Source: Betaproteobacteria bacterium (GTDB lineage Bacteria > Pseudomonadota > Gammaproteobacteria > Burkholderiales > Usitatibacteraceae). From it: DNA of 24,515 nt. The translations under genes and the position numbers were made by a program. How positions within the stretch are numbered: the first letter of the stretch is position 1; each line of letters opens with the position of its first letter. The notes beneath the pieces were generated by a model. That model was not told where the DNA came from, made no database searches, and worked only from the letters and a program-made list of their open reading frames with translations. Shown here piece by piece: positions 1 through 8,788 of the stretch. The DNA lies in assembly GCA_016720925.1 (NCBI GenBank), contig JADKJR010000002.1, forward strand, positions 1-24,515, read 5' to 3'.

Positions 1-26
1 CGTTCCAGGCGAAAAGGCCTGAAACG
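1..26. terminator. Imperfect hairpin after DUF2863 stop, possible terminator
   Basis: The first 26 bases form a stem of two 10-base arms with a 6-base GAAAAG loop; 9 of 10 positions pair. The hairpin lies about 20 bases beyond the stop codon of the minus-strand DUF2863 gene. Any T-tract would fall outside the window, so terminator function is inferred from position only. Confidence 0.35.
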
Positions 27-45
27 CCGCTACAGTGCCAGGGTT

Positions 46-1251
46 TTACATCAAATTAATGGTATGCACCGCTGCGGTCTCCGCTTCTTCGGCAATTCCG
101 GGTACCTGGCATTCGCTGTCGGCATCGGCAACAGCGGCGCGCCGCAGTCTTCGCAAAACCCGGCGCGAACCAGTCCGCCTTAATTTCGTGACTTCGCCGA
201 TCTTGCATTCGGCCAGCACGGTTTCCACATCCTGCGCGGGGCCGGTTTGGATTCATCGTCTTCGCGCCCGAACAGGGGCCAGACAATGCCGTGCACGACG
301 TCATCCTGCCCGCGCTGCGTAAAGGCGACGCGATATCCGTCGGCCGCGCTGCTTCGCCGAATCCGGCGACGATGGCGCGGGCAGCTGGGGGCGGTGGTCC
401 GGAGCGTGTTTTCGAGATAGCCGACGGCGGCGCGAATCGCGTAAGGGGCGCGCACGCGGCGATCGGACTCGCGGCAGTTGACGAAATAGGCATCGGGCAG
501 CAGGGACTCCAACGCGCAGCCCGGCAGCAGGCGCACGCGACAGGTTCAGGGCGGCACTGGGCAATCCAGCGTTCGAGGCAATCGCTGCGCGTCATGCGCT
601 CGGCCGGGTTCTCCAATTTCCTCAGCGGAAAAACGCCTTGCCTGCGGAACCGCGACACCCGCCAGCAGGAAAGCGGTATCGGCGAGCAATGGCGCGGTCT
701 CAGGCATTTTCGCAAAATCGAATCGCGGCGATCTTGGTTTGGCAATGCCCTTCTAAGCTTGACCGACATTTCTATGGACACTCAGAAAAATCACGCGGCA
801 TCTGGTCGATGCTATAAAGATAGGGGGATCGCCGCACGCGCGCGCGCTCGGCGAGAACGTGGGCGTGCAGTTGCGGGAGGATGGCCTCGACCGCGTCCTT
901 GGGGATCGGGCCGGATGGCACCGCATAGCGACCAGCCGGGAGGCATGGCCAGGGCAGAATGTCCCCAGCGTGCGCCATTGACCTCGATGACCGTGGACGT
1001 GCAGCAGGCTTCCACCAGTTCGATCAGCACATCATGCGCGGCGAGATTGCTCTGAAACGTACGGTCGAGTGCGGACTCCAGTGCGCATCGTTGCCGGCGG
1101 CCATCAGCTTGCCGGCCAGTGCGGCGATGCCGGCCTCCCCAAACACGTCCTCGCGCGGCTGCCGGAGGCAACCAGTCCGGTGGAAAGTCCGATCAGTTTC
1201 TCGGCGTCGCGGGTGAGGCGGGAGAGGGGATTTGCTGCGTTGGCGTTTCAT
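46..1251 (-). pseudogene. DUF2863 family protein, multiply frameshifted
   Basis: This is recognisable as a DUF2863 protein (family normally about 390-410 residues, betaproteobacterial, function unknown) when minus-strand frames are stitched. From N to C: an opening with the stretch REDVFGEAGIAALAGKLMAAG; then RTFQSNLAAHDVLIELVEAC; then RYAVPSGPIPKDAVEAILPQ; then LLPGCALESLLPDAYFVNCR; then DDVVHGIVWPLFGREDDE; and a C-terminal tail with ADADSECQVPG before a TAA at 46-48. ATG at 1249-1251 fits the family start. At least six frame changes are needed (about 1225, 1180, 1095, 960, 770-560 and 215). The total span matches the family length, so nothing large is missing. Either the gene is decayed or the assembly carries indels; the uniform preservation of family motifs favours the latter. 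Confidence 0.75.
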
Positions 1252-1516
1252 TGCGTTCAATCGTTGGTGCGAGAGAATAGATTATATCTGTACCGGAAGC
1301 GCCGCCCTTTGTGAGAGCGGATGCGAGACGGGCTTGTGTCGTACTTCCAGTCGCCGGCCGGTGATGTCATTTGGGTACCTATTAAACGTGTTTGCCAATG
1401 ACGAAGGACGTAATGGGCAGGATGCAACGATAGCCTGTCAAGTTGGTAAAATTGTTGCGCGTGAATGTCTGTCATTGGTGACGTGAATACGAGTGACGGC
1501 AACTGAGAGGAACCGG
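1252..1516. other. Intergenic region between divergent genes
   Basis: This 265-base spacer separates the DUF2863 gene from the SRPBCC operon, so it should hold divergent promoters. The only clear signal is the purine-rich GAGAGGA ribosome site just upstream of the ATG at 1517. No recognisable gene or RNA was found; open frames here show no family resemblance. Confidence 0.5.
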
Positions 1517-2039
1517 ATGAAATTATTCGTTCATTGCGCTGGGCGTATTGGGGCTGTTCGCATTGTTCGGCTTGTTCAGCTTCACTTTATCCAGCAGCCA
1601 TAAGTGGAACGATCCATCGACATCAACGCGCCGATGGAAACCGTCTATCCGCTGGTGTACGACCCGAAAGCGTGGGCACGCTGGAGCGTGTGGAGCCGCC
1701 GCGATCCCGCCATGAAATTTACGTATACCGGTGCGCCGGCAGGCGTTGGCGCAAGTGGTCCTGGCAGTCGAAACTGAGGGCGCGGCAGCATGGAATTCAC
1801 CGGCGCGGAATTCAACAAGAATGTCGCGTACAGGGTCCGTTCGCGGCATTTGACGCCGTCATGTCCGGCCGCCGGAATTTTCTCCCGCGGTCAAAGGTGC
1901 GGGTAACGTGGATCGCCACCGGCGACGTGGGCGCCAATCCGCCGATGCGATACTCGCGTTGGCAATGGAAGGCATACAGGGGCCGGACTTTGACGGTGGC
2001 CTCACCAATCTCAAACAACTGGCGGAGAAATCGCAATGA
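1517..2039 (+). pseudogene. SRPBCC (polyketide cyclase/START-like) protein, frameshifted
   Basis: Bridging several frames gives a typical membrane-anchored SRPBCC protein of about 173 residues. It has an N-terminal hydrophobic anchor (FIALGVLGLFALFGLF), then ERSIDINAPMETVYPLVYD, KAWARWSVWSRRDPAMKF, TYTGAPAGVG, a central SMEFTGAEFNKNVAYRVRF segment, and a C-terminal GPDFDGGLTNLKQLAEK. These match SRPBCC proteins that bind hydrophobic ligands; the ligand is unknown. ATG at 1517 has a good ribosome site (GAGAGGA). The stop TGA at 2037-2039 overlaps the start of the following YHS gene, indicating translational coupling. At least five small indels break the frame (near 1530, 1605, 1760, 1785 and 1860), none removing a substantial segment. 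Confidence 0.7.
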
Positions 2040-2629
2040 ACCTGACAAATGGAGCGATCACGATTAGGCCTTTCCTTGCGCGATGGAAACTGCTTGCCGT
2101 CCTGATGATGGCCGCATTCCTGGCCGGTTGCGCGGGCACCGGACCGAATAACACCACTGGAGGGCGGATGCCAACCTGATGTTGAAGGGGCACGATCCCG
2201 TTGCCTACTACGCTGGGAAAGCACACGCTCGGGAAGGCTGATGTCAAGACCGATCATGACGGTGCGACCTACCGTTTCATGAGCGAAGAAAACAAGGCGA
2301 TGTTTTTGAAGGAGCCGGCGAAATACGTTCCGCAATATGGCGGCTACTGTTCCAATGGAATTGTGTACGGAATTCCCTGGGGCGGAGATCCCGAAACCTG
2401 GAAAATCATCGGCGGGAAGCGCTACATTTTTGGTGGCACAAGCTCGAAGAACTATTTCCTGATGGATGAAAAAGCTAATTCGCGCTGGCGGACCGTTATT
2501 GGGCGGATGAAACTGAAGGGCCATAACGCGTTTATCCAACGTTACAAACGCCCGGCCCTTCGCGTGCCGCACTACAAGACCGGGAAGGAGCTGGAAGCGC
2601 AATGGCAAAAACAGCAAGCGGCAAAATAA
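2036..2629 (+). CDS. YHS-domain lipoprotein (frameshifted near 2150-2215)
   Basis: ATG at 2036 overlaps the upstream stop. The N-terminus has a positively charged segment, a hydrophobic run and the lipobox L-A-G-C, so the mature protein should be an anchored lipoprotein. The body opens with LKGHDPVAYY, the hallmark start of YHS-type domains, then ATYRFMSEENKAMFLKEPAKY and PQYGGYCSNGI, all typical of this family. The C-terminal half (GGDPETWKIIGGKRYIFGG, then a basic tail) is found in longer YHS proteins. The frame is lost after the lipobox (TGA near 2177) and again near 2215, then runs open from 2201 to TAA at 2627-2629. YHS domains are usually linked to metal or redox proteins; a specific function cannot be assigned. 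Confidence 0.75.
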
Positions 2630-3440
2630 GAAAGTCGGCAACAACTACCGCAGCCAAGGCCCGCAAAGATTCTGCCGCACGGGTAACACGAAGCCGCGCG
2701 CAACGAAACCTGTTGTGGCGTCCGCGATCATGCGCGTGCCGCGCTTTCAACGCTGCTGTCGCTCGGCAATGCCGGCGCCGCGAAATTTGCCGCGCGTTTT
2801 TTCAAGACCGGCAAGGGGCAATACGGTGAAGGCGACAAATTCCTCGGCATCCGCGTGCCGGTGCTGCGCTCAGTCGCGCGCGATTTTCGCGATGCCGGCC
2901 TGGAAGTCGCGTTGCCGCTACTGAAATCGGGCTGGCACGAGGCGCGCGCGGTCGGCTTGATGTTGCTGGTCCAGCTTTATCAGCGAGGGGACGAAAAGAC
3001 GCAAAAGCGCATTTACGATCTCTATCTCAAAAGCACCAAGCTCATCAACAACTGGGACCTGGTGGACATGTCGGCCGCCCAATTGTCGGCGCGTGGCTCG
3101 ACGGCAACCGGCGGAGCGCCAGCGCGTGCTGAACCGGCTCGCGAAATCCAAATCGCTATGGGAACGGCGCATTGCGGTACTCGCGACTTTCTACTACATC
3201 AAAAAAGGCGAATACAGTGAGACCTTGCGCATCGCGCAATTGCTGCTGAAGGACGAAGAGGATTTGATCCAGAAGGCGGTCGGCTGGATGCTTCGCGAAG
3301 TTGGCAAGCGGATTGGCGAGGACAAGGAAGAATCGTTCCTGAAGCGCTACTACCGGCAGATGCCGCGCACCATGCTGCGATATGCGATCGAGCGGTTTGC
3401 GGAGCCGAAACGGAAGCGGTATTTGATGGGATTGATATAG
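2602..3440 (+). CDS. AlkD-like DNA alkylation repair protein (frameshifted)
   Basis: The protein starts inside the end of the YHS gene (ATG at 2602) with a Lys/Ala/Thr-rich tail that may bind DNA nonspecifically. It continues as an AlkD-type HEAT-like repeat glycosylase: FFKTGKGQYGEGDKFLGIRV, then VPVLRSVARDF, then NNWDLVDMSA. That last motif holds the Trp and Asp, four residues apart, that in AlkD contact and stabilise the excised alkylated base. SLWERRIAVLATFYYIKKGE and a C-terminal EPKRKRYL tail are also family-typical. AlkD removes 3- and 7-alkylpurines. Frameshifts lie near 2720 and near 3095; length after bridging (about 279 residues) is normal with the extra N-terminal tail. It is the third gene of the SRPBCC-YHS operon. 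Confidence 0.85.
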
Positions 3441-3538
3441 AAAAAAGGTTCGCGGCGCAGTTCATCGTGGAACGCCAGTTGACGCGGTGTTGCGGCCATT
3501 TATTGTCTGGAAGGCGCGCGGGCGCTAGAGTTTTATTC

Positions 3539-5112
3539 CTACAGTATTTCCGCCAGGCGGCCCGCCGGCAATATTGCGGGACCGCGCAGCAACTTCCGCA
3601 TGCGCCATGACACGACGCCAGCGATCACCGCGGTGATCATGAGGATTGCGCCGCTGATCGGAACCATGAAGCGAATGCATATCCCAATCCCGATTGCGAC
3701 ACACGCGAGCACGAGCGCCATCACTTTGACGGAAGTACCTCTGAAGTCCGTTACCTCTGCTGCGTAATTCTTTAGTGCGTAGCCATACAACGCCAGCGCG
3801 CATAAGGTCGCCGCCAGGACGGTAGCGGAGAAGCTATCGAGCGAAAGCGAGGATAAGAAGGCAATAATTGCGATGCCAATCACGCAGAAGCCAAGCAAAA
3901 CAACGCGAATGGCGACGAAAGAAATCAGATAGCGATTCAGGACGCTTGCCGGCCATTTGGGGTCAGCGAAAGCAGGCTCTGCTCCCGCCGCGTGCGCAAG
4001 ATGATGCTCGGAATAGCCAGTAACGCAAGAAGCACCGCAAAAGGCATGTAAGGCAGGAAAGCTGCCATGCTCGACGACTTTCCAAGAACCGCAAATAGCG
4101 GAAGCACCAGGCTTATCGCGCCGCCGAATAAGCACACGTTTGCAAACCCCGCCCAATGCAGACCTGGACCAAAACAGAATGGCATCAGGCGTCGTGGCGT
4201 CCCAATCCCGGTGACGGCGCGATCAAAGAAAAAAGTGTTGATTCCTGACTGACGTGAAGACCGCGGCCAATTCAGCTTTGTGCCGGGTTCGCTCAAGGCT
4301 GCCGTGGCCGCACGCATATCCGCGTTACGCTTGAAGTACGCGATGGCACGATCACCGCGTTGCCCCGCCAGTATCATCACGGTCAATCCCAACAGGAACG
4401 CGGCAACCAGCGCCATACCAAGTGCGTAGTTTGGGCTGGCGCTGAAGCTCCCGGCGTGCAACTTCGCAATCAGCGCAAAACCGGGCACCTGCGCGCCTGC
4501 AAAAAGCGTTGCCACGTACGCGAATGAAAGTGCCGAGCCTAGCCATCGGTGGAGAATGGATACTCCTAACAAGCCGATCAGACTTGCCGCTGCTCCCCAA
4601 AGCAAGACTGCATGGGTCACTCCCGCTGCGGATACAGGGCGGTTGATCGCGGTCAAGTCGAGTCCCGGCCATCCAAATACCGCGAACATCCCCAAGATGC
4701 CACCGACCGCGAATACCATGCGCCGGGCACTATGCGAACGAAGCATCAGGCACAGAGTAGCGATCCATACCAGCGGCAGGATAGCGTGTGCGCCGGCAAA
4801 GATCGCAGCCAGCACGGCGCTAAGCCCGGCGAAAACCAGCAGCGTATTCGTGATGACGCGATGCCGGAATCCCGGAACGAGTTGCAGGCAAATTGCACTG
4901 GACGCCATCGACGTACGCGAAACATAACTCGTCCACCAAAACAAAACTTGCAAGACAGACGCGATGTTTATCGGCAAGAACGCCAGGTGGGTGTTCTTCT
5001 TTTCATATAGAAGTATCAGCACAGATAGCACGCTGCCGACCAAAAAAAGCGTTGTCGATACGAAAATCATGGCTAGACGCTGACGTTGCGTCAATGCGGG
5101 CAAAGGCATCAT
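3539..5112 (-). CDS. ABC transporter permease, multi-spanning (one frameshift)
   Basis: ATG at 5110-5112 overlaps the stop of the ATPase gene in an ATGA arrangement. The product, about 524 residues once a frameshift near 3955 is bridged, is dominated by hydrophobic segments with short charged loops; roughly twelve membrane spans can be counted by eye. No periplasmic binding protein gene is nearby, and the operon order regulator-ATPase-permease is that of YtrA-type GntR-controlled exporters. The frame breaks where one frame ends in LTPNGRQAS and the other continues as KWPASVLNRYLISFVAIRVV. The C-terminal part holds four more spans and ends at TAG 3539-3541. Substrate unknown; cell-envelope stress or peptide export is typical for such systems, by inference only. 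Confidence 0.7.
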
Positions 5113-5680
5113 TGCGTGACCTCGATGAACAGATCCTCGAGGCTGACCGGCTCGACGAGAATGCCTTTGTCCCGCCAGGCCTGTAGCTCGGCTGGACTAC
5201 CCAATTTGTGGCTGACTAGCACCGTGGTGCGCCCGTTTGCATCCGTCGCGCGGGCAAACTCGGCGGCGAAGCGATTTTCGAGCATCACCGCCGGTCCGAC
5301 CAGCCGGTGCGTTTGCTCCGCCAGCGTATCCAATGGCTGCTGTAACACGATCTTGCCGTTGCGCATGAATGCGACCTCGACTGCCACCCTTTCCAGATCG
5401 GAAAGAATGTGTGTTGAAAACAGGACGGTAGTCTCGTTTTCTATCGTCCGCCCGACCAGTTCGCGCAGAAAATCACGGCGCCCGGCCGGATCGAGGCTTG
5501 CCACCGGCTCATCCAGCGCAAGCCGAGCGCGCATTCCAGTAGCGTGGTCTTGCCCGCGCCATTTCGGCCAAGTAGCCCAACCACTTTGCCGGCGCCAACC
5601 GAGAAATTCAAGCCATCAAGCGCATATTTCTCCGGGAAGCGTTTGAAGACATCATGCATCTCAAGAATTGGCGCGTTCAT
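5109..5680 (-). pseudogene. ABC transporter ATP-binding protein with internal deletion
   Basis: The N-terminus is a normal ABC ATPase: MNAPILEMHDVFKRF, then Walker A GRNGAGKTT (residues 38-46) and LLECALGLR. Immediately afterwards, in another frame, comes LDEPVASLDP, which is the end of Walker B plus the D-loop. Then follow FSTHILSDLERV (switch His) and a family-typical C-terminal domain ending SLEDLFIEVTQ. Roughly 90-100 residues that normally sit between Walker A and Walker B are absent, including the Q-loop and the LSGGQ signature. As written, the product cannot be a working ATPase. Both ends overlap their neighbours by ATGA, so the operon structure is otherwise intact. The deletion may be real or an assembly collapse at about 5515-5535. 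Confidence 0.8.
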
Positions 5681-6087
5681 CGTTTGCCTTTCAGTATCTT
5701 TTCAAAAAGAGCCATTGCGGTGACCGGATCGATTTCAAGTTGCGCTGCCTCGGCGGCGGCACGCTCCAGAGTTGGACGCAACAGATCCACGCGTTCGGTT
5801 TTTGTCTGCGCGCGCGTATGTTGCGCGGCTACCACCATGCCTACCCCCCGGCGCCGCTCCAGGACACCAGCTGCTTCAAGCTGGCTGTATGCCTTGGAGA
5901 CCGTCATCGGGTTCACAGCCAGTGCCTGCGCGGTTTCGCGTACCGATGGCAATTCGTCCCCGGCGGCCAATTGGCCGCCCGCTACCAGGCGGCGCACCTG
6001 ATCGACCAACTGACGGTAGATCGGTTCGCCTGAGCCGGTGGTTACCGAGAATAGTGATGCCGGCGAAGTGGGAGAAGGAGTTGCCAT
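5677..6087 (-). CDS. GntR family regulator, YtrA-type
   Basis: A 136-residue intact protein. Residues about 18-85 form the GntR winged helix: PIYRQLVDQVRRLVAGGQL, GDELPSVRETAQALAVNP, then MTVSKAYSQLEAAGVLERRR and a G-V-G-M wing. The C-terminal ~45 residues are a short helical dimerisation segment rather than a large ligand domain, which defines the YtrA subfamily. Members repress an adjacent ABC transporter operon, as the arrangement here suggests: its stop overlaps the ATPase start. A perfect inverted repeat 14 bases upstream of the ATG (6101-6124) is the likely operator, so autoregulation is expected. The effector is unknown. Confidence 0.9.
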   Translation of the reverse strand: MATPSPTSPASLFSVTTGSGEPIYRQLVDQVRRLVAGGQLAAGDELPSVRETAQALAVNPMTVSKAYSQLEAAGVLERRRGVGMVVAAQHTRAQTKTERVDLLRPTLERAAAEAAQLEIDPVTAMALFEKILKGKR

Positions 6088-6100
6088 GTTGTGGTGTCAA

Positions 6101-6124
6101 TGTGTATTAGTACAATAATACACA
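6101..6124. promoter_or_regulatory. Inverted-repeat operator of the GntR-ABC operon
   Basis: The arms TGTGTATTA and TAATACACA are perfect 9-base inverted repeats around a 6-base spacer. The T/A-rich TGTATTA...TAATACA form resembles operators described for YtrA-type GntR repressors. It lies between the regulator gene and the divergent GlcG-like gene and covers the predicted -10 of the regulator promoter. Confidence 0.75.
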
Positions 6125-6140
6125 ATTGATGGTAATGCAA
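6112..6140 (-). promoter_or_regulatory. Predicted promoter of the GntR-ABC operon
   Basis: On the minus strand, TTGCAT (6135-6140) and TATTGT (6112-6117) are separated by 17 bases, a reasonable sigma-70 pair. The -10 element and downstream bases are embedded in the inverted repeat, so a bound repressor would block RNA polymerase. The 5' leader would be short, about 20 bases, and no clear Shine-Dalgarno is visible before the ATG. Confidence 0.45.
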
Positions 6141-6189
6141 ACTGTTTGCCAAGAAAGGCTTGCAGGGTCATGCGGTGATATGGGTGCTT

Positions 6190-6195
6190 TATAAT
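6190..6195 (+). promoter_or_regulatory. Putative -10 box for the GlcG-like operon
   Basis: A perfect TATAAT lies 28 bases upstream of the GTG start of the GlcG-like gene. No strong -35 sits at 17 bases (the best TTGCAG is 24 bases away), so this is a weak assignment. Confidence 0.35.
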
Positions 6196-6223
6196 CCTCC
6201 CAACCTCTCACCGAAAGACGACT

Positions 6224-6629
6224 GTGAAAACCAAACAATATCTGACCTTCGACGATTGCAAGAAAATCCTCGCTGCGGCCGAGGCGGAAGCCGTGAAAAA
6301 CAACAGCGGCAGTCTGTATCGCGATTGTCGATGATGGCGGGCACTTGTTGACCTTTCAGCGGCTCGACGGTTGCGCGGCGGCCAGCGTTGCCATTTCCCA
6401 GGGCAAAGCGCGCAGTGCCGCGATTCGCCGGCGGCCGACCAAGAATGACGAAGACATGGTCAACAATGGCCGCACGTCGGCCCTGTCGATGCCGGGCATC
6501 ACCTTTCTCGAAGGTGGCGTGCCCATCATCGTTGGTGGCGAAACCATTGGCGCTGTGGGTGTGTCGGGCGTGAAATCGTCCGAGGACGCGCAGATCGCGC
6601 AGGCCGGCATCGACGCAGTCACCGGCTAG
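6224..6629 (+). CDS. GlcG/HbpS family protein (one frameshift)
   Basis: Bridging a frameshift near 6315 gives about 135 residues matching the GlcG/HbpS (DUF336) family. A GTG start opens with KTKQYLTFDDCKKILAAAEA, followed by AIVDDGGHLLTFQRLDG, AISQGKARSAA, MPGITFLEGGVPIIVGGE and GAVGVSGVKSSEDAQIAQAG, all hallmarks. HbpS binds haem in Streptomyces, while in many proteobacteria the role is unknown. The start could be another in-frame codon, but the GTG at 6224 gives the expected N-terminus. A zinc-ribbon gene follows after 10 bases and is probably co-transcribed. Confidence 0.85.
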
Positions 6630-6639
6630 ACGTTCCGGC

Positions 6640-7369
6640 ATGCGTTGCCCAAGTTGTGCGAGCGGCATGGAGGCCGTTGACCTTACTACTCATATCGGCA
6701 CGCCGATCACCATCGACGCTTGCTGGCCGTGCCACGTGATCTGGTTCGACCACCTTGAAAGTACGTCGCTGTCGCCAGGTTCGGTGATCGAATTGTTCAA
6801 GCGCATTCATGCGGTGCGCGATGTGTCGCGCAATCTGGTGCGTGTGCATACGCAATGCCCGACTTGCAACACGGCGTTGCAGAACACCAGCGATATCGCC
6901 AAGGGTGGGCGCTTTGCCTATTCGCGTTGCGGAAACGGTCACGGCCGCCTGATTGCGTTCACCCAGTTCCTGCGGGAGAAGAATTTTATTCGCAGCCTGC
7001 AGCCGCACGAGATCAAGTCGCTGTCGGTGAAGGTCAAACAGATTCGCTGCTCGAGTTGCGGCGGGTCGATCAATCTTGAAGCTGACAAGGCCTGCGCATT
7101 GCGGCTCCGCCATTGCAGTGCTCGATGAAGCCGCGGTGAAAGGCCCTGGCAACGCTCCAACAAAAGAAACAGATCGGGTGTCCTCGAGTCCGGAACGTAT
7201 TGCGGCTGCATTGTTGGCGTCGGAGGAAAGTGCCCGCCGCGCGAGGCACATGCCGTCCAGCGCCGGCTCACAGTACGGCGTGCTGGAGGGTGTCCTGGTT
7301 GGCGGCGGACTCATCGATCTTGTGCAAATAGGCGTCGGCGCGGCGCTGGCGGCGTGGCTGGATGATTGA
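6640..7369 (+). CDS. zf-TFIIB zinc-ribbon protein (one frameshift)
   Basis: The N-terminal domain carries the TFIIB-like zinc ribbon with Cys at residues 3, 6, 28 and 31, and the conserved W-F-D that follows. A second pair (C-P-T-C) and a C-G-N-G-H segment form another putative metal site, followed by LREKNFIRSLQPHEI and a third cluster CSSCGG...AC..HCGSAI. The frame breaks inside this third cluster near 7095 and continues to TGA at 7367-7369 with a Gly/Val-rich tail that may be membrane-associated. Bridged length is about 243 residues, typical for this uncharacterised proteobacterial family. It sits between the GlcG-like and SDR genes; function unknown. Confidence 0.75.
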
Positions 7370-7384
7370 ATCCAAGGGAATTGC

Positions 7385-8038
7385 ATGAATCTATTTTTTG
7401 TGACAGGCACGACAAAGGGCCTGGGTGCTGCGTTGCGCGATGAGCTGGTGCGCGACCCCAATAATCTGGTGATCTGTATATCTCGCGCGCCGGCGACGGA
7501 TACTGCGCCGATCAACCTGCACGCGGATTTCACCGACATCGCGTCCATCGGGCCTGCATTCTCGGCTTGCGAGGCGTACCTCGAGGGAAGGAACTTTGAT
7601 CTCGCGGTGCTGTTCAACAATGCCGGCGTGGTCGTCCCGGTCGATACGTTTGACCGGCTTGATCCGATAGATACCGCCGACAACGTGAATATCAACCTGG
7701 TCGCGCCGATGGTGCTGACACGGCTGTTCGCCAATGCGACGCGCATGTGCGCAAAGCAAAGGCTGGTGGTGAATATTTCGTCTGGTGCAGCCAAACGCCC
7801 GATCGCCGGCTGGTCCGTCTATTGCGCGTCCAAGGCCGGCCTGGAAATGGCGACAAGGGCAGCGGCGAGCGAGGCGGCCACCAGCGATGCCAGCCTGGCA
7901 ATCTGTTCCCTTGCGCCGGGCGTGGTCGATACGCCCATGCAAGCGCAGGTGCGTAGTGCGACCGAGCGCGAGTTTCCCGACGTGGCGCGCTTCCGTGCCA
8001 TGAAGGCCGACGGCGTGCTACGGAAGCGGGCGCGGTAG
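7385..8038 (+). CDS. Short-chain dehydrogenase/reductase, C-terminus frameshifted
   Basis: A classical SDR fold: cofactor motif TGTTKGLG (residues 7-14), the N-N-A-G motif, and the catalytic Ser, Tyr and Lys in NISSGAAKRP...WSVYCASKAG. The SLAPGVVDTPMQAQV segment after the active site is also classical. The absence of an Asp at the end of strand 2 and the R after IS (CISRAP) suggest NADP(H) preference, an inference. The frame closes at TAG 8036-8038 after VLRKRAR, but the next frames encode VARDMIKLI and EGKLTNGGNFDIREL up to about 8110. This is the usual SDR C-terminus, so one or two indels truncate the annotated frame. A ribosome site AAGGGA precedes the ATG. Substrate unknown. Confidence 0.85.
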   Translation: MNLFFVTGTTKGLGAALRDELVRDPNNLVICISRAPATDTAPINLHADFTDIASIGPAFSACEAYLEGRNFDLAVLFNNAGVVVPVDTFDRLDPIDTADNVNINLVAPMVLTRLFANATRMCAKQRLVVNISSGAAKRPIAGWSVYCASKAGLEMATRAAASEAATSDASLAICSLAPGVVDTPMQAQVRSATEREFPDVARFRAMKADGVLRKRAR

Positions 8039-8112
8039 CCCGCGACATGATCAAACTTATCAGGAGGGTAAATTGACCAACGGTGGAAACTTTGACATCC
8101 GGGAGCTCTCGC

Positions 8113-8686
8113 ATGACCGACGCGATCGCCGCACGCCGGCCACGAAAGCCTTCCGCCAAACTTCACTACTGCGATCTCGCCGCGTGCGAAGGTATTTGCT
8201 GCAGTGATGGCGCGTTTCTGCAGCCGGATGAAGAGCGGCTGATCCACCAGGCTGGTGAAAAAGTATCCCGCGCATTTCAGCCAGCTTCCCAAGCACTACA
8301 TCATCGATGGCGAGTGGGAAGGCAACACCGGACGCAAAACCGAGACCCATCCTTTTCACTACAAGAGCAAGCCAGATCATTTTGCCAATACCCGCTGCTC
8401 ATTTACCGAAGCGGATGGTAAGTGCGGACTACAGACGCTCGCCGTCAAATTGGGCAAACACAAATGGGTTTACAAACCGATGGGTTGCTGGCTGTTCCCG
8501 CTGGGCGCGGAAAACGGCAAGCTGATCGCGCCGCCGCGTAATCGCCGCGAAGACCCAAACAACCTTGGCAAGCGCTATCCGGGATTCGCCTCTTTCACGC
8601 CATGCGGCAAAAATGAGCCCAAAGGCCGTATCTGGTGGATTGCGCTAAAAGAAGAAGTGGAGCACTTCAAGGCAATTGACGATTAG
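8113..8686 (+). CDS. Cys-cluster protein, YkgJ/DUF3109-like (one frameshift)
   Basis: From ATG 8113 the product reads LHYCDLAACEGICCSDGAFL, with the Y-C-D...C...C-C spacing of the YkgJ/DUF3109 putative metal- or iron-sulfur-binding proteins. A frameshift near 8250 is followed by a long open frame to TAG at 8684-8686. That part holds TRCSFTEADGKCGLQTLA and KPMGCWLFPL, which supply the remaining conserved cysteines. Bridged length is about 190 residues, consistent with the family. The binding of Zn or Fe-S is inferred from family description, not shown. It starts close to the true end of the SDR gene and is probably translated with it. Confidence 0.7.
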
Positions 8687-8788
8687 GTTGTCCACGGACG
8701 ATGCCCCGGACAGGCGCGGCGCGTTCGCCTGTGAATGTCGGACGCAAAACTGATAAGTTAGCGTTATGCGCATTTCCTCTTGATCGCC

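Noticed and set aside
291..1055. Plus-strand 254-codon open frame
   Set aside because: It is antisense to the DUF2863 gene whose family motifs are clear in minus frames; the plus product shows no recognisable domain.
1257..1502. Possible small minus-strand gene in the first intergenic region
   Set aside because: No ribosome site, no recognisable motif, and composition like shifted non-coding DNA.
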